Shown here: positions 42,002-51,171 of the stretch, in pieces
Numbering within the stretch: the first letter of the stretch is position 1
Layout: each line of letters opens with the position of its first letter
From: JAUNSR01 sp036655355
Lineage (GTDB): Bacteria > Bacteroidota > Bacteroidia > Bacteroidales > JAUNSR01
Assembly: GCA_036655355.1 (NCBI GenBank)
Contig: JAVVQG010000001.1
Coordinates: 124,001-188,000, forward strand
Length of the DNA stretch: 64,000 nucleotides
Direction: 5' to 3'
Program-made: the position numbers and the translations under genes
Notes under the pieces: model-generated
Seen by the model: only the letters and a program-made list of their open reading frames with translations
Told to the model about the DNA's origin: nothing
Database searches by the model: none

Positions 42002-44839
42002 TTATCGGGCAAGTTCCTCTTTCAAAAATTTCGTGGTATGTGTATCGTATTTGGCACACACTTCCTCCGGAGTTCCGGCTGCCAGCAAAACGCCACCGCC
42101 TTGTCCGCCTTCAGGGCCCATGTCGATAATATGATCGGCGCATTTGATAACATCGAGGTTGTGCTCAATGACGAGCACCGTATTCCCTTTTGCGACCAAA
42201 CGGTTCAAGACGCCCAACAACACCCGGATATCCTCGAAATGAAGACCGGTAGTTGGCTCGTCAAGAATATACATGGTTTTACCGGTATCCTTTTTCGCCA
42301 GTTCGGTAGCGAGTTTTACACGCTGACTTTCACCTCCCGACAGCGTCGTTGAAGGCTGACCTAATTTTATATAACCCAACCCCACATCTTGAAGCACCTT
42401 TATTTTATTTAAAATCTGCGGCACGCTTTCAAAGAACTCCACAGCCTGATTGATGGTCATATCCAACACATCGGCAATTGATTTCCCTTTAAATCTCACT
42501 TCTAACGTTTCCCGGTTGTACCGTTTGCCGTGACAATCTTCGCAAGGCACCAAGACATCGGGTAAGAAATTCATCTCTATGGTTTTATATCCGTTTCCGC
42601 CACAGGTTTCACATCGTCCACCCGACACATTGAAAGAGAAGCGGCCCGGTTTATACCCGCGGATTTTCGCTTCAGGCAGATTCACAAACAGGTTTCGGAT
42701 GTCGGAGAAAACGCCTGTATAGGTAGCCGGATTTGAACGAGGTGTACGGCCCAGTGGCGATTGATCCACATTAACCACCTTATCGATGTGCTCCAGTCCC
42801 TCTACAGATTCAAACTCCAACGGATCCTGCAGTGAACGATAGAATTTCTGACTCAAAATCGGCTGTAAAGTTCCGTTTATCAAACTCGATTTACCAGAAC
42901 CGGAAACTCCCGTCACACAAATAAACTGTCCCAACGGAAAATGAGCGGTTACATTTTTCAGATTATGGCCTTTCGCTCCACGAATTGTGATTGCATTGCC
43001 GTTTCCGGGACGTCGCTCAGCGGGAACTTCTATTTTCATCGCGCCATTCAGGTAAGCGGCCGTAATGGTATTGCTTTTGAGCATCTCTTCCGGTGTACCG
43101 GAGAAAACCACTTCCCCGCCTAATCGACCGGCATACGGACCGATATCCACCACATAATCCGCTTCCACCATCATGTCGCGGTCATGTTCCACTACGACCA
43201 CGGAATTACCCGTATCACGCAACTGTTTCAATGAATTGATAAGTCGCACGTTATCGCGCTGATGCAGACCGATACTCGGCTCATCCAGAATATACAACAC
43301 GTTCACCAACTGCGAACCGATTTGCGTAGCCAGTCGAATACGCTGACTCTCACCACCGGAAAGCGTTGCAGAGGCTCTGTTTAAGGAGAGGTAGTCCAAC
43401 CCCACATCCAGTAAGAATTTCAGACGCGTACGGATCTCCTTCAGAATTTCCGTCGCTATCAGCCGCTGTTTTGGAGACATCTCCTCCTCTATCCCGTGGA
43501 GCCACTCGTAAAGTTTGGAAATATCCATGTTGCTGAGTTCGGCAATATTCTTTTTTCCTATTTTGAAATGAAGCGCTTCACGATTCAGACGTTGACCGTG
43601 ACAAGTGGGACATTGGATGCTTTTCGAAAACTGGCCTGCCCACTTCTGTGCCGTAGCAGAAGCGTCTGTCTGCGCCTGCATCTCGATGTATTTCACCAAA
43701 CCGTCATAGCTCAGAAACATGCTGGAATTACCCAAAGCGGGATTCTTAACATCCAACCGCTCTTCCGTTCCGTTCATTATTTCATCTATCGCTTCATCGG
43801 GCACCTCTTTCAACGGCGTTTTAAGATTAACGCCGTATTTATCGAGAATAGCTTCTATCTGCCAGAAAATCAAAGAATTTTTATATTTCCCGAGGGGTAT
43901 GATCCCTCCTTGGTAGATTGACTGAGAGGGATCCGGAATCACTTTCTCAAGATCTATCACATTCACTACCCCCAGACCTTTGCAATGATGACAGGCCCCT
44001 TGCGGCGAATTGAACGAGAAGTTATGCGGTGCAGGTTCACTGTATGAGATTCCGCTGACCGGGTCCATCAATTGACGCGAATAGTGACGTACATCGCCGG
44101 TGTCCGCATCCAAAACCATAATCAGACCGTCGCCCTGTTTCATCGCAAGACGAACACTTTCTTTCAGACGCGATTCATCTTTGGATGTGACAACCATCTT
44201 GTCGATCACCAGTTCGACACTGTGGTTTTTATAGCGATCCAACCTCATTCCGTAAAGAATTTCACGCATTTCGCCGTCCACTCGTACGTTTAAGTACCCT
44301 TTTTTGCGCAATTGTTCGAAAAGATCTTTATAATGACCTTTTCTGTTTCGCACCAATGGAGCTAAGATGTAGGTTCTTTTCCCTTCATAGCGGTCAAGGA
44401 TCAGTTTCAGAATCTGTTCTTCTGTGAATTTGACCATCTTCTCGCCCGAGATATAAGAGTAGGCTTCTCCCGCACGGGCAAACAGCAAACGCAAGAAGTC
44501 ATACACCTCGGTAGTCGTTCCCACCGTAGAGCGCGGATTTTTATTGGTCGTTTTCTGTTCGATCGAGATAACGGGACTCAGTCCGGTAATCTTATCCACG
44601 TCCGGACGTTCCATGTTACCAAGGAAGTTGCGTGCATAAGAAGAAAACGTTTCAATATAGCGTCTTTGTCCCTCGGCAAATATCGTATCGAAAGCAAGAG
44701 AGGATTTACCACTGCCGCTCAGACCGGTAATGATCGTAAAACTATTGCGGGGAATATCTACATCGATATTCTTCAGATTATGTACCCGCGCCCCCATGAC
44801 GCGAATCATATCATTTTTATTCATCATATTTTCTTCCAT
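42002..44839 (-). CDS. uvrA: Excinuclease ABC subunit UvrA
   Basis: A 945-residue damage-recognition ATPase with two ABC halves. The first has Walker A GLSGSGKSSLAFDTIF and the second GVSGSGKSSLINGTL, with two LSGGESQR signatures and zinc-finger cysteines (CHHCKGLG, CPTCHGQR, CETCGG..., CEDCHGKRY). It loads UvrB at lesions; uvrB is 10 kb away on the other strand. The ATG at 44839 is chosen over a TTG at 44854 and shares its A with the TGA of the upstream transglycosylase, so the two are translationally coupled. Confidence 0.97.
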   Translation of the reverse strand: MEENMMNKNDMIRVMGARVHNLKNIDVDIPRNSFTIITGLSGSGKSSLAFDTIFAEGQRRYIETFSSYARNFLGNMERPDVDKITGLSPVISIEQKTTNKNPRSTVGTTTEVYDFLRLLFARAGEAYSYISGEKMVKFTEEQILKLILDRYEGKRTYILAPLVRNRKGHYKDLFEQLRKKGYLNVRVDGEMREILYGMRLDRYKNHSVELVIDKMVVTSKDESRLKESVRLAMKQGDGLIMVLDADTGDVRHYSRQLMDPVSGISYSEPAPHNFSFNSPQGACHHCKGLGVVNVIDLEKVIPDPSQSIYQGGIIPLGKYKNSLIFWQIEAILDKYGVNLKTPLKEVPDEAIDEIMNGTEERLDVKNPALGNSSMFLSYDGLVKYIEMQAQTDASATAQKWAGQFSKSIQCPTCHGQRLNREALHFKIGKKNIAELSNMDISKLYEWLHGIEEEMSPKQRLIATEILKEIRTRLKFLLDVGLDYLSLNRASATLSGGESQRIRLATQIGSQLVNVLYILDEPSIGLHQRDNVRLINSLKQLRDTGNSVVVVEHDRDMMVEADYVVDIGPYAGRLGGEVVFSGTPEEMLKSNTITAAYLNGAMKIEVPAERRPGNGNAITIRGAKGHNLKNVTAHFPLGQFICVTGVSGSGKSSLINGTLQPILSQKFYRSLQDPLEFESVEGLEHIDKVVNVDQSPLGRTPRSNPATYTGVFSDIRNLFVNLPEAKIRGYKPGRFSFNVSGGRCETCGGNGYKTIEMNFLPDVLVPCEDCHGKRYNRETLEVRFKGKSIADVLDMTINQAVEFFESVPQILNKIKVLQDVGLGYIKLGQPSTTLSGGESQRVKLATELAKKDTGKTMYILDEPTTGLHFEDIRVLLGVLNRLVAKGNTVLVIEHNLDVIKCADHIIDMGPEGGQGGGVLLAAGTPEEVCAKYDTHTTKFLKEELAR

Positions 44840-45810
44840 CACTCTACCACCCAATTTTTACGATAAGCCACCGTTTTCTCTTTCCCATAATACAGGTCTT
44901 CTTTTACCGGAATACGAATCGTGTACTCCTTACCTGTTTTATTCGGAAGCGAGCGATTGCGCAACCAGGGATTAAACTCTTTCAATTGAGCATAGGTAAT
45001 CCCCTGACTGATAGCAAATGCCGCCAAGTCATCGATAGGCTCTTTAACTTTAACGTCTGTCGTTCTAATTGGTTTGTATAACTGGTTACTTTTAAGCACG
45101 AATCCATATTTATATGGATTTTTCATGATTTCTTTCAAAGCCATCATCCGGAAAGGATAACGATTGGTCTCCTCATTCAACCAAAGATCAAAAACATCTT
45201 CAGACTGCTGTTTGGAAAGTTCCGTGGAGATTCTGCCCTGTCCCGCATTATAGGATGCGGCAACAGCCATCCAACTTCCATATTTTTGGTATGCTCTCTT
45301 CAGAAATTTTGAAGCGGCGATGGTAGATTTCTCAATGTCATAACGTTCATCTACATACGCATTGATCTCCAACCCGAGCTCCTTTCCGGTAGTTTCCATG
45401 ATCTGCCACAAACCGGCAGCTTTGACCGGAGAGAGGGCACGCGTATTAAGCGTACTTTCGATCGCGCAGAGGTAAATAAAATCTTCGGGTATGTTCTGTT
45501 GTTTTAGGATCGGTTCGATGATGGGAAACAACCGGTTGGCTCTTTTAAGGATCAACGTAGTTGCGTTATGGGTATAACTGAAGCTTGTCAATTCTCGATC
45601 AAACCGTTCATACATATCGTAACGCGAGAGATCGATTTTCTCTCCTGCAATTTCCGTTGTTAGGGCAAACTCGGGAATCGTGGTTAAGGTTGCTACAAGA
45701 GGTTTCTCATCCGCCGCTTTTCTGGAGCTTTGAGCTCCCATAAACACGACTGCGCCTGCACACAATAAAATCGCTGACACTCCCAGGAATGCAGAATTTA
45801 ATTTATTCAT
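44839..45810 (-). CDS. Lytic transglycosylase (SLT/MltD-like)
   Basis: A 323-residue peptidoglycan lytic enzyme with an N-terminal signal anchor (MNKLNSAFLGVSAILLCAGAVVF). The SLT domain shows catalytic Glu in LCAIESTLNTRA, AGLWQIMETTGKELG and ASYNAGQGRI. A C-terminal segment resembling a degenerate LysM (AFAISQGITYAQLKEFNPWL) follows. It cleaves the glycan strand, forming 1,6-anhydro-MurNAc. Its stop overlaps the uvrA start by one base, and a CHU_C-domain gene lies 32 nt upstream, so the three are probably one transcript. Confidence 0.92.
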   Translation of the reverse strand: MNKLNSAFLGVSAILLCAGAVVFMGAQSSRKAADEKPLVATLTTIPEFALTTEIAGEKIDLSRYDMYERFDRELTSFSYTHNATTLILKRANRLFPIIEPILKQQNIPEDFIYLCAIESTLNTRALSPVKAAGLWQIMETTGKELGLEINAYVDERYDIEKSTIAASKFLKRAYQKYGSWMAVAASYNAGQGRISTELSKQQSEDVFDLWLNEETNRYPFRMMALKEIMKNPYKYGFVLKSNQLYKPIRTTDVKVKEPIDDLAAFAISQGITYAQLKEFNPWLRNRSLPNKTGKEYTIRIPVKEDLYYGKEKTVAYRKNWVVE

Positions 45811-45842
45811 CTGTATATAACTATTATTTTATAACTCACTAT

Positions 45843-47153
45843 TTACTGAACGTTGCGTGTTCTCAAAACATTGATATCACCTTTGCGGTTCAGTTTTTCG
45901 CCCCCAACGCCTTCTGCCTTTATCACGTAATAGTAAGCGCCCGTAGGAACCAATTTTCCGTGATAGGTACCGTCCCATCCTTCGGCAGGATCCGTCCAAT
46001 GAAAAAGCTGGTTTCCCCATCGGTTAAAGATCCATCCCTCAAACTTCAAGATCGAGCGATAGGCCACCTTAAACAAACGGTTATCGCCGGATTCGGAATC
46101 GGGTGTAAAAACATTCGGAACCTGAAGCGCTGATTCCGACACATGCACGGTGAAGGTTTCCACAACTTGTTCACAGCTATTCTGGGCATTACTGATCACA
46201 TAACGCACATAAGAATCACCCCCGTTTTCAAAGGTATATTCAAGTACCGGATCAGTATAGGTGGCATCAATTTCGGAAAACTCGGGATTACGCGATAGTT
46301 CCCAGGCCTGATAGGTGGCTACAGGCGTATTGGCATAACCTGTAAAACGAATCTCCACCGGAGCTGAACCACCGAGTACATCAGACTCTTTATCGATTTC
46401 GTTGCCCGCTTCACGGAAGATCTGTTCTGCGGCAGCCATTCCCCTTACGGCGGAAGATTCAAATTCGGAACTTTGCACACTTTCCGAGCTTCCCCAGAAA
46501 CGAAGGAATTGATCTCCGGACAGGAGGAACCGGGTATTGCAAAGCGGTGCGGTCACCGTAATTTCACGGCTTCCCTTCACCTGATCCTCAACATCCTCAT
46601 TCTCGAAATCCTTTTTTTCTTCATTCCATTTCAGCGTTTGGTAAGAGAGGGAAAAAGCGCGTTCAATTTTCTCGATTCCTCCATTTATCGTAAAGAAAGA
46701 GAGGTCGGGCGCGGATCTGTCAAATATCAGTCTGACTCTTTCACAGTCGCTCACTTCGCCATCTACAGCGAGTCCCTTCATTTCCAAAGGATGTTGGGCA
46801 TAGTCAAGAATCCAAATGAAATCAGAACTACGTCCTCCCTGTTCAATAAAATAGCCGTAACCCGGCTGCGGATTATTTATCACAAATGTATTTCCTGTCT
46901 GCGTAGTCGGTATCACCTCTGATTCGGCAGCTCTGTTTGCATAACGGCGACACACCAGAGACGTTTCGTTGGACGCTGTAAAAGAGAGTGAAAACTCCGC
47001 CGATCCGTAAAGCAGGTAAACAGTTTCCAGTCCACTCGAAAGTGAGGGCTGATAAACATATGGAAGATGTGACCCGCCGTTTACATGCCATTGTGAGAAA
47101 GTCGAGATACAGAAAAAGAGAAGAAGGATTGCACTTGAGAGGATTCTTTTCAT
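45843..47153 (-). CDS. Secreted protein with gliding-motility-associated C-terminal (CHU_C/type B) domain
   Basis: A 436-residue protein with a signal peptide (MKRILSSAILLLFFCISTFSQ), beta-rich middle modules resembling PKD domains, and a C-terminal module from about residue 345 (VPNVFTPDSESGDNRLFKV, WIFNRWGNQLFHWTDPAEGW, GTYHGKLVPTGAYYYVI). That is the gliding-motility-associated CTD, which targets proteins to the type IX secretion system in Bacteroidota. It implies a T9SS elsewhere in the genome; none is in the window. It shares a probable transcript with a transglycosylase and uvrA. Confidence 0.87.
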   Translation of the reverse strand: MKRILSSAILLLFFCISTFSQWHVNGGSHLPYVYQPSLSSGLETVYLLYGSAEFSLSFTASNETSLVCRRYANRAAESEVIPTTQTGNTFVINNPQPGYGYFIEQGGRSSDFIWILDYAQHPLEMKGLAVDGEVSDCERVRLIFDRSAPDLSFFTINGGIEKIERAFSLSYQTLKWNEEKKDFENEDVEDQVKGSREITVTAPLCNTRFLLSGDQFLRFWGSSESVQSSEFESSAVRGMAAAEQIFREAGNEIDKESDVLGGSAPVEIRFTGYANTPVATYQAWELSRNPEFSEIDATYTDPVLEYTFENGGDSYVRYVISNAQNSCEQVVETFTVHVSESALQVPNVFTPDSESGDNRLFKVAYRSILKFEGWIFNRWGNQLFHWTDPAEGWDGTYHGKLVPTGAYYYVIKAEGVGGEKLNRKGDINVLRTRNVQ

Positions 47154-47480
47154 TTGTATTTCATCTATTTTTTAACGTCAAGGTCAAATGGCCATTTATT
47201 TGCCCTCCGTCTAGTTACTTACGATAGCGAGAAGAGTTAAAAGATCCGTACGGGATCACGCTCACTAGTTGGGGGATGTTTGTTTGAAACTTAAACAATT
47301 AAACCCAAAGATAAAGCATTTGCGGCAATTTCAGAAGTTCCCTCCCCCACTTCTTCTTAATTTTATTTATCTTTGTCAATAGAAAAGTATGTTAGAAGTT
47401 GCCTTGCGTGCATCCTGATGCATGCGTTTCTTAAGTTACATCTTAATAAAATCTTTCGGGATTATTAAATATCATTTCAA
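47154..47480. other. Divergent intergenic region between the CHU_C and LysM genes
   Basis: No gene seen. It contains a consensus -7 element for the LysM gene (47368-47375), a perfect 12-bp palindrome AAATGGCCATTT (47186-47197) and a small hairpin GATCCGTACGGGATC near 47243. The role of the last two is unknown. Confidence 0.5.
47368..47375 (+). promoter_or_regulatory. -7 promoter element (TATCTTTG) for the LysM gene
   Basis: A perfect TAnnTTTG match about 105 nt upstream of the ATG. Confidence 0.55.
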
Positions 47481-49445
47481 ATGCGGAAATTCAGAAAAAA
47501 TTTATTGGCGACTCTTTTGGGGTTATGTATCACTGCAATCTCGCTTGGGCAAACCGGCAATTATGAAACCACAACCGTGGACGGAAAGGAATTTTACATC
47601 TATACCGTAAGTCATGCCGAGGGTTTTTACGCTCTGACGAGACAGTTCAATGTATCTCAGAACGAAATCGAACTGTATAATCCGGAAACAAAAGCGGGAC
47701 TGAAAAAAGGGCAACGGATTTTGATCCCCGTAAAAACGACCGCTGCGCCAAAGAAGAATGAAGAAGCTAATTTTTTCGTTCACACGGTTCAGCCGGGCGA
47801 AACCCTCAGTGCATTAGCCCGCACCTATAATGTAAGCGTGTCGGACATCGCGGCGATCAACCCCGGAATGGATAAAAACCTGGTTATCGGTCATGCTGTT
47901 CGTATTCCGCAGGCAGCTACGATCTACAGAAGCACAGACCACGATTACATCTTTCACACGATTGAACCGAAAGAGACTCTATTTTCTGTTTCGAGACATT
48001 ACGGCGTAAAGATGCAGGATATCATGAATGAAAATCCGGGACTGAATGAAAACACTTTTGCTATTGGCAAAGTAATCCGAATCAAGGCTGATCAGCAGGC
48101 CGAACTTGCTTCGGAGGCGGTAAGCGCCACTCCCGTATCCACTTATAAAGTAAAGAAGAAAGAAACCTTATACAGCATCAGCCGAAAATTTGACGTAACC
48201 CTAACCGAATTACTCGAATTAAACCCGGGTATTTCGAGAGTGAAAGCGGGTGATCTAATCAACATACCTGGACAAGACTCTAACAATCAGGAGTTCCTTG
48301 AGAACAACTCCGAAACGATCCAGCAGATGCAGGATATTCTGAAAGAATCTACAGAAATCAAAAAGTCGGATCGCATCAGCGTAGTCCTTCTGTTGCCGTT
48401 CCAGCTCTACTACAACACGGTAAACAGTTCGCTTCGCAACCGATACATTGAATTTTACGAAGGATTCCTGATGGCCGTAGACAGCTTAAAAAGCCAAGGT
48501 GCTTCGTTTGACATCTATGTATTCGACACCGATTCGAAGCAAATGGCTGACATCCTTGCCAAACCGGAAGTAAAAAACGCGAGTCTGATCATCGGACCGG
48601 CTGACAATACCAAAATCAGCGAAGTGGTGAAATTTGCCGAAGCGAATGACATCAACGTAGTGAATCCGTTTACATTTGACTCGGATGCGGCGGAGACGAG
48701 TCCGCACCTTTTCCAGCTGAATACACCGAACTCTTACCTGTATGCGGAGTCCTCTATGGAATTCGCCAATATTTTCAAAGACAATACGATTGTATTCCTG
48801 AAAGAAACGGGAAGCGAAGATGACAAAAAAGACTTCATTGATTACTTGAGACGTGAACTAGAAAGACGCCAGATCGCCTATGTGGATTATGAATTTACCG
48901 GCACCGAAGAGCTGACGGAGATGGACTCCATCCTCAACTTGAACGGTCCTGTGGTATTTGTTCCGCTTTCGGCTAAGAAGAATATGCTGGGGATGATTCT
49001 CCCAACTTTATCCGTCATGAAGAAGAATACTCCGAATATCCAGATCTCATTGTTCGGATATCCGGAATGGCAAACCTACACAAAGGAGTACATGGATTAT
49101 TTCTATGAACTGAACACCTATATCTACACAAGAATATACGTGAATCCTTTCTCGAAAGAATCAAAAGAATTCTTGCACCAATTCAAATACTGGTACAACA
49201 AAGAACTACTTCCGGTTTACCCGAAATATGGCATCCTTGGTTTCGACACGGGCATGTTCTTCCTTACTGCCGTAGAGAAATATGGTAAGAATTTCGATAG
49301 CCACATCGATATGATTCCGGCTGAAAGTATCCAGACCGCTATGTGCTTCAGACGAATCAACAATTGGAGCGGATTCATCAACCGATGCATCTACTTCGTA
49401 AACTTCCGTCCGGACAATACAATTCAAAAAATTGAAGTAAAATAA
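47481..49445 (+). CDS. Four-LysM protein fused to a periplasmic-binding-protein-like receptor domain
   Basis: A 654-residue secreted protein: signal peptide (MRKFRKNLLATLLGLCITAISLG), then four LysM modules at about 40-82, 96-138, 153-196 and 217-259 (the second and fourth have the clearest GETLSALARTYNV / KETLYSISRKFDV pattern). A type I periplasmic-binding-protein (ANF receptor-like) domain follows from about 290 to the end. LysM modules bind peptidoglycan. The PBP1 fold usually binds small ligands, but as in E. coli LpoA it can serve as an envelope scaffold. It is 14 nt ahead of a PorT-like barrel gene, so an envelope role is likely. Confidence 0.88.
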   Translation: MRKFRKNLLATLLGLCITAISLGQTGNYETTTVDGKEFYIYTVSHAEGFYALTRQFNVSQNEIELYNPETKAGLKKGQRILIPVKTTAAPKKNEEANFFVHTVQPGETLSALARTYNVSVSDIAAINPGMDKNLVIGHAVRIPQAATIYRSTDHDYIFHTIEPKETLFSVSRHYGVKMQDIMNENPGLNENTFAIGKVIRIKADQQAELASEAVSATPVSTYKVKKKETLYSISRKFDVTLTELLELNPGISRVKAGDLINIPGQDSNNQEFLENNSETIQQMQDILKESTEIKKSDRISVVLLLPFQLYYNTVNSSLRNRYIEFYEGFLMAVDSLKSQGASFDIYVFDTDSKQMADILAKPEVKNASLIIGPADNTKISEVVKFAEANDINVVNPFTFDSDAAETSPHLFQLNTPNSYLYAESSMEFANIFKDNTIVFLKETGSEDDKKDFIDYLRRELERRQIAYVDYEFTGTEELTEMDSILNLNGPVVFVPLSAKKNMLGMILPTLSVMKKNTPNIQISLFGYPEWQTYTKEYMDYFYELNTYIYTRIYVNPFSKESKEFLHQFKYWYNKELLPVYPKYGILGFDTGMFFLTAVEKYGKNFDSHIDMIPAESIQTAMCFRRINNWSGFINRCIYFVNFRPDNTIQKIEVK

Positions 49446-49459
49446 ATAATCTGAAGAAG

Positions 49460-50134
49460 ATGAGTCAAATGACGCTACAAAAGATTTTTCTCACACTATG
49501 CATCAGTTGCACGCCGTTTCTGGGATTCGCTCAGAAACCATATCCTAAAGAGCACTCTTTCGGGATTACGGGAGGTGTCAATTTAAGCCGGATGTCTTTC
49601 ACCCCTACCGTTCTTCAGGATTACAAGATGGGTCAAACCATGGGTATAACCTGGCGTTATGTAGAGGAAAAATATTTTGGCATTCAGGCAGAACTGCTTT
49701 ATACGTCTAAAGGCTGGAAAGAGCGCTTTGATGACAATCCCGCTCTTTATTATGAACGCACATTGAACTACATTGAATTACCGGTACTGAGCCATATCTT
49801 TTTCGGAAATCACAGAATAAAGGGGTTTGTGAATTTGGGACCAAAATTCGGATATTACCTGAGCGACTCTCAGAAAAGCAATATCCCAAAAGGAAGTGAC
49901 GAAGATATTCCAGCGCACAATCTAGCCGTTTCAAGCAAAGTTGACTACGGTATTACCGGAGGAGCCGGTATGGAACTGCGGTTTGGCAAGCACAGCTTTC
50001 TTGTGGAGGGACGCTATTACTTCGGACTGGGAGACATCTTCCCGAACAAAAAGAAAGATGATTACGATGCTTCCGCAAATCAAACCATCTCCGTAGCAGC
50101 AACCTATTTATTTCATCTCACGAAAAAACGATAA
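49460..50134 (+). CDS. PorT-like outer-membrane beta-barrel protein
   Basis: A 224-residue protein with a signal peptide (LFL-type stretch ending GFAQ) and an eight-stranded barrel-like pattern of alternating residues: FGITGGVNLSRMSF, YFGIQAELLYTSKGW, LNYIELPVLSHIFF, FVNLGPKFGYYL, SFLVEGRYYFGLGDIF. It fits the Bacteroidota outer-membrane beta-barrel/PorT family. Some members belong to the T9SS, but most do not, so no secretion role is claimed. It lies 14 nt after the LysM gene and is closed by a terminator. Confidence 0.87.
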   Translation: MSQMTLQKIFLTLCISCTPFLGFAQKPYPKEHSFGITGGVNLSRMSFTPTVLQDYKMGQTMGITWRYVEEKYFGIQAELLYTSKGWKERFDDNPALYYERTLNYIELPVLSHIFFGNHRIKGFVNLGPKFGYYLSDSQKSNIPKGSDEDIPAHNLAVSSKVDYGITGGAGMELRFGKHSFLVEGRYYFGLGDIFPNKKKDDYDASANQTISVAATYLFHLTKKR

Positions 50135-50180
50135 AAAGAGAGGCCGTCTAATTCATTTCGAATCTGACGGCCTCTCTTTT
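50134..50180. terminator. Bidirectional terminator after the PorT-like gene
   Basis: AAAAGAGAGGCCGTC (50134-50148) is perfectly complementary to GACGGCCTCTCTTTT (50166-50180), between convergent genes. Confidence 0.92.
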
Positions 50181-50226
50181 ATCTTATTGAAAAAGTTTCC
50201 TAAAACGGAATTTATCAACGGTTCTA

Positions 50227-50694
50227 TTAACGGATTCTGTTGCTGTTCAAAGAACGGATCAACATCTCATCCTGTCCGATTTTACGAATGGCAATAATAT
50301 TCAAGAGAATCGCCACTACGGGGATAATCAGCGCTACGGGTTTATAGCTCACCTCTGCTTGGATTTCACGTGCAATCGTGGAACACTCATAGAAATAAAG
50401 TACAAAGAAAAGCACATCCAAAATAGAGCTAAAAATAGTCATCCGAATCTGAAGCATTCTCTTTTTATACATAAAGATTGTCACGAACGGCACCAACACC
50501 ATCACGATCAGCAAAATAAACAGTGGCCAAACGACCATCAGCGCTTCTTTACCAGGAAGGGTATCTACCATAGAATCAGCCATCAGAAGGAAAGTTGATT
50601 CCGCATTGGTAAATGCAGCCAAAGGCATAAAAATCAACAATGAAATTAGAATCACAACGCCTATCAAAAGCAGTGTCTGAATTCTTTGAATCAT
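50227..50694 (-). CDS. DUF4293 family membrane protein
   Basis: A 155-residue protein with four membrane segments (IQTLLLIGVVILISLLIFMP, ALMVVWPLFILLIVMVLV, MTIFSSILDVLFFVLYF, PVALIIPVVAILLNIIAI) and the DUF4293 opening MIQRIQTLLLIG. The family is essentially limited to Bacteroidota and has no known function. The start at 50694 is chosen over 50778 because it gives the family N-terminus. It is the last gene of bamD-rpoZ-DUF4293, a recurrent Bacteroidota cluster. Confidence 0.86.
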   Translation of the reverse strand: MIQRIQTLLLIGVVILISLLIFMPLAAFTNAESTFLLMADSMVDTLPGKEALMVVWPLFILLIVMVLVPFVTIFMYKKRMLQIRMTIFSSILDVLFFVLYFYECSTIAREIQAEVSYKPVALIIPVVAILLNIIAIRKIGQDEMLIRSLNSNRIR

Positions 50695-50822
50695 ATCATC
50701 AGTATTAAAAGTTAAAACATCGTCAAATTTAGAGAAAATATTTGATTTGCCTAATAAAAAAAGCTGCTTCCGATCCATCTGATCCGAAAGCAGCTTTTTT
50801 AAATAATTCCTTGAGGGGAAGA

Positions 50823-51155
50823 TTACATTTTATCTTTCTCTTTAGAAGGGTTCTTCCAGTAAACTTTTCCTTCTTTGTACTCCTGAGCGGCGATCAACGT
50901 CGGTTTCGGAAGTTTTTCGTAATAACGAGAAATCTCGATTTGTTCTCTGTTCTCGAATACTTCTTCAAGATTATCGTTGTAAGAAGCGAATTCCTGAAGT
51001 TTCTTTTCAAGATCCTGTTTCATTTCAACGGCAATCTGATTAGCTCTTTTCCCGATCACACGAACAGTTTCATAAACATTTCCTGAATCTGCCGACAACG
51101 CGATCATATCGCGAGTTACGGTATTGGTAGGAGCATTGGTTTTTTTGTAATCCAT
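50823..51155 (-). CDS. rpoZ: DNA-directed RNA polymerase omega subunit (Bacteroidota Rpb6-like form)
   Basis: A 110-residue protein with the omega/Rpb6 pattern NVYETVRVIGKRANQIAVEMKQDLEKKL. It is preceded by KKTNAPTNTVTRDM and followed by a lineage-specific tail (PKPTLIAAQEYKEGKVYWKNP). It assists polymerase assembly. It lies 16 nt downstream of bamD. The ATG at 51155 (MDYKKTNAPTNTV) is preferred to an upstream start at 51179, which would overlap bamD. Confidence 0.88.
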   Translation of the reverse strand: MDYKKTNAPTNTVTRDMIALSADSGNVYETVRVIGKRANQIAVEMKQDLEKKLQEFASYNDNLEEVFENREQIEISRYYEKLPKPTLIAAQEYKEGKVYWKNPSKEKDKM

Positions 51156-51171
51156 ATCCTTCTTTATCTGA

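Noticed and set aside
41827..42059. Short minus-strand reading frames containing a repeated peptide downstream of uvrA
   Set aside because: They come from the 48-bp DNA repeat and the terminator stem read in antisense; no start signal or family likeness.
47186..47197. Perfect palindrome AAATGGCCATTT as an operator
   Set aside because: Palindromes of this size occur by chance, and nothing else around it supports regulation.
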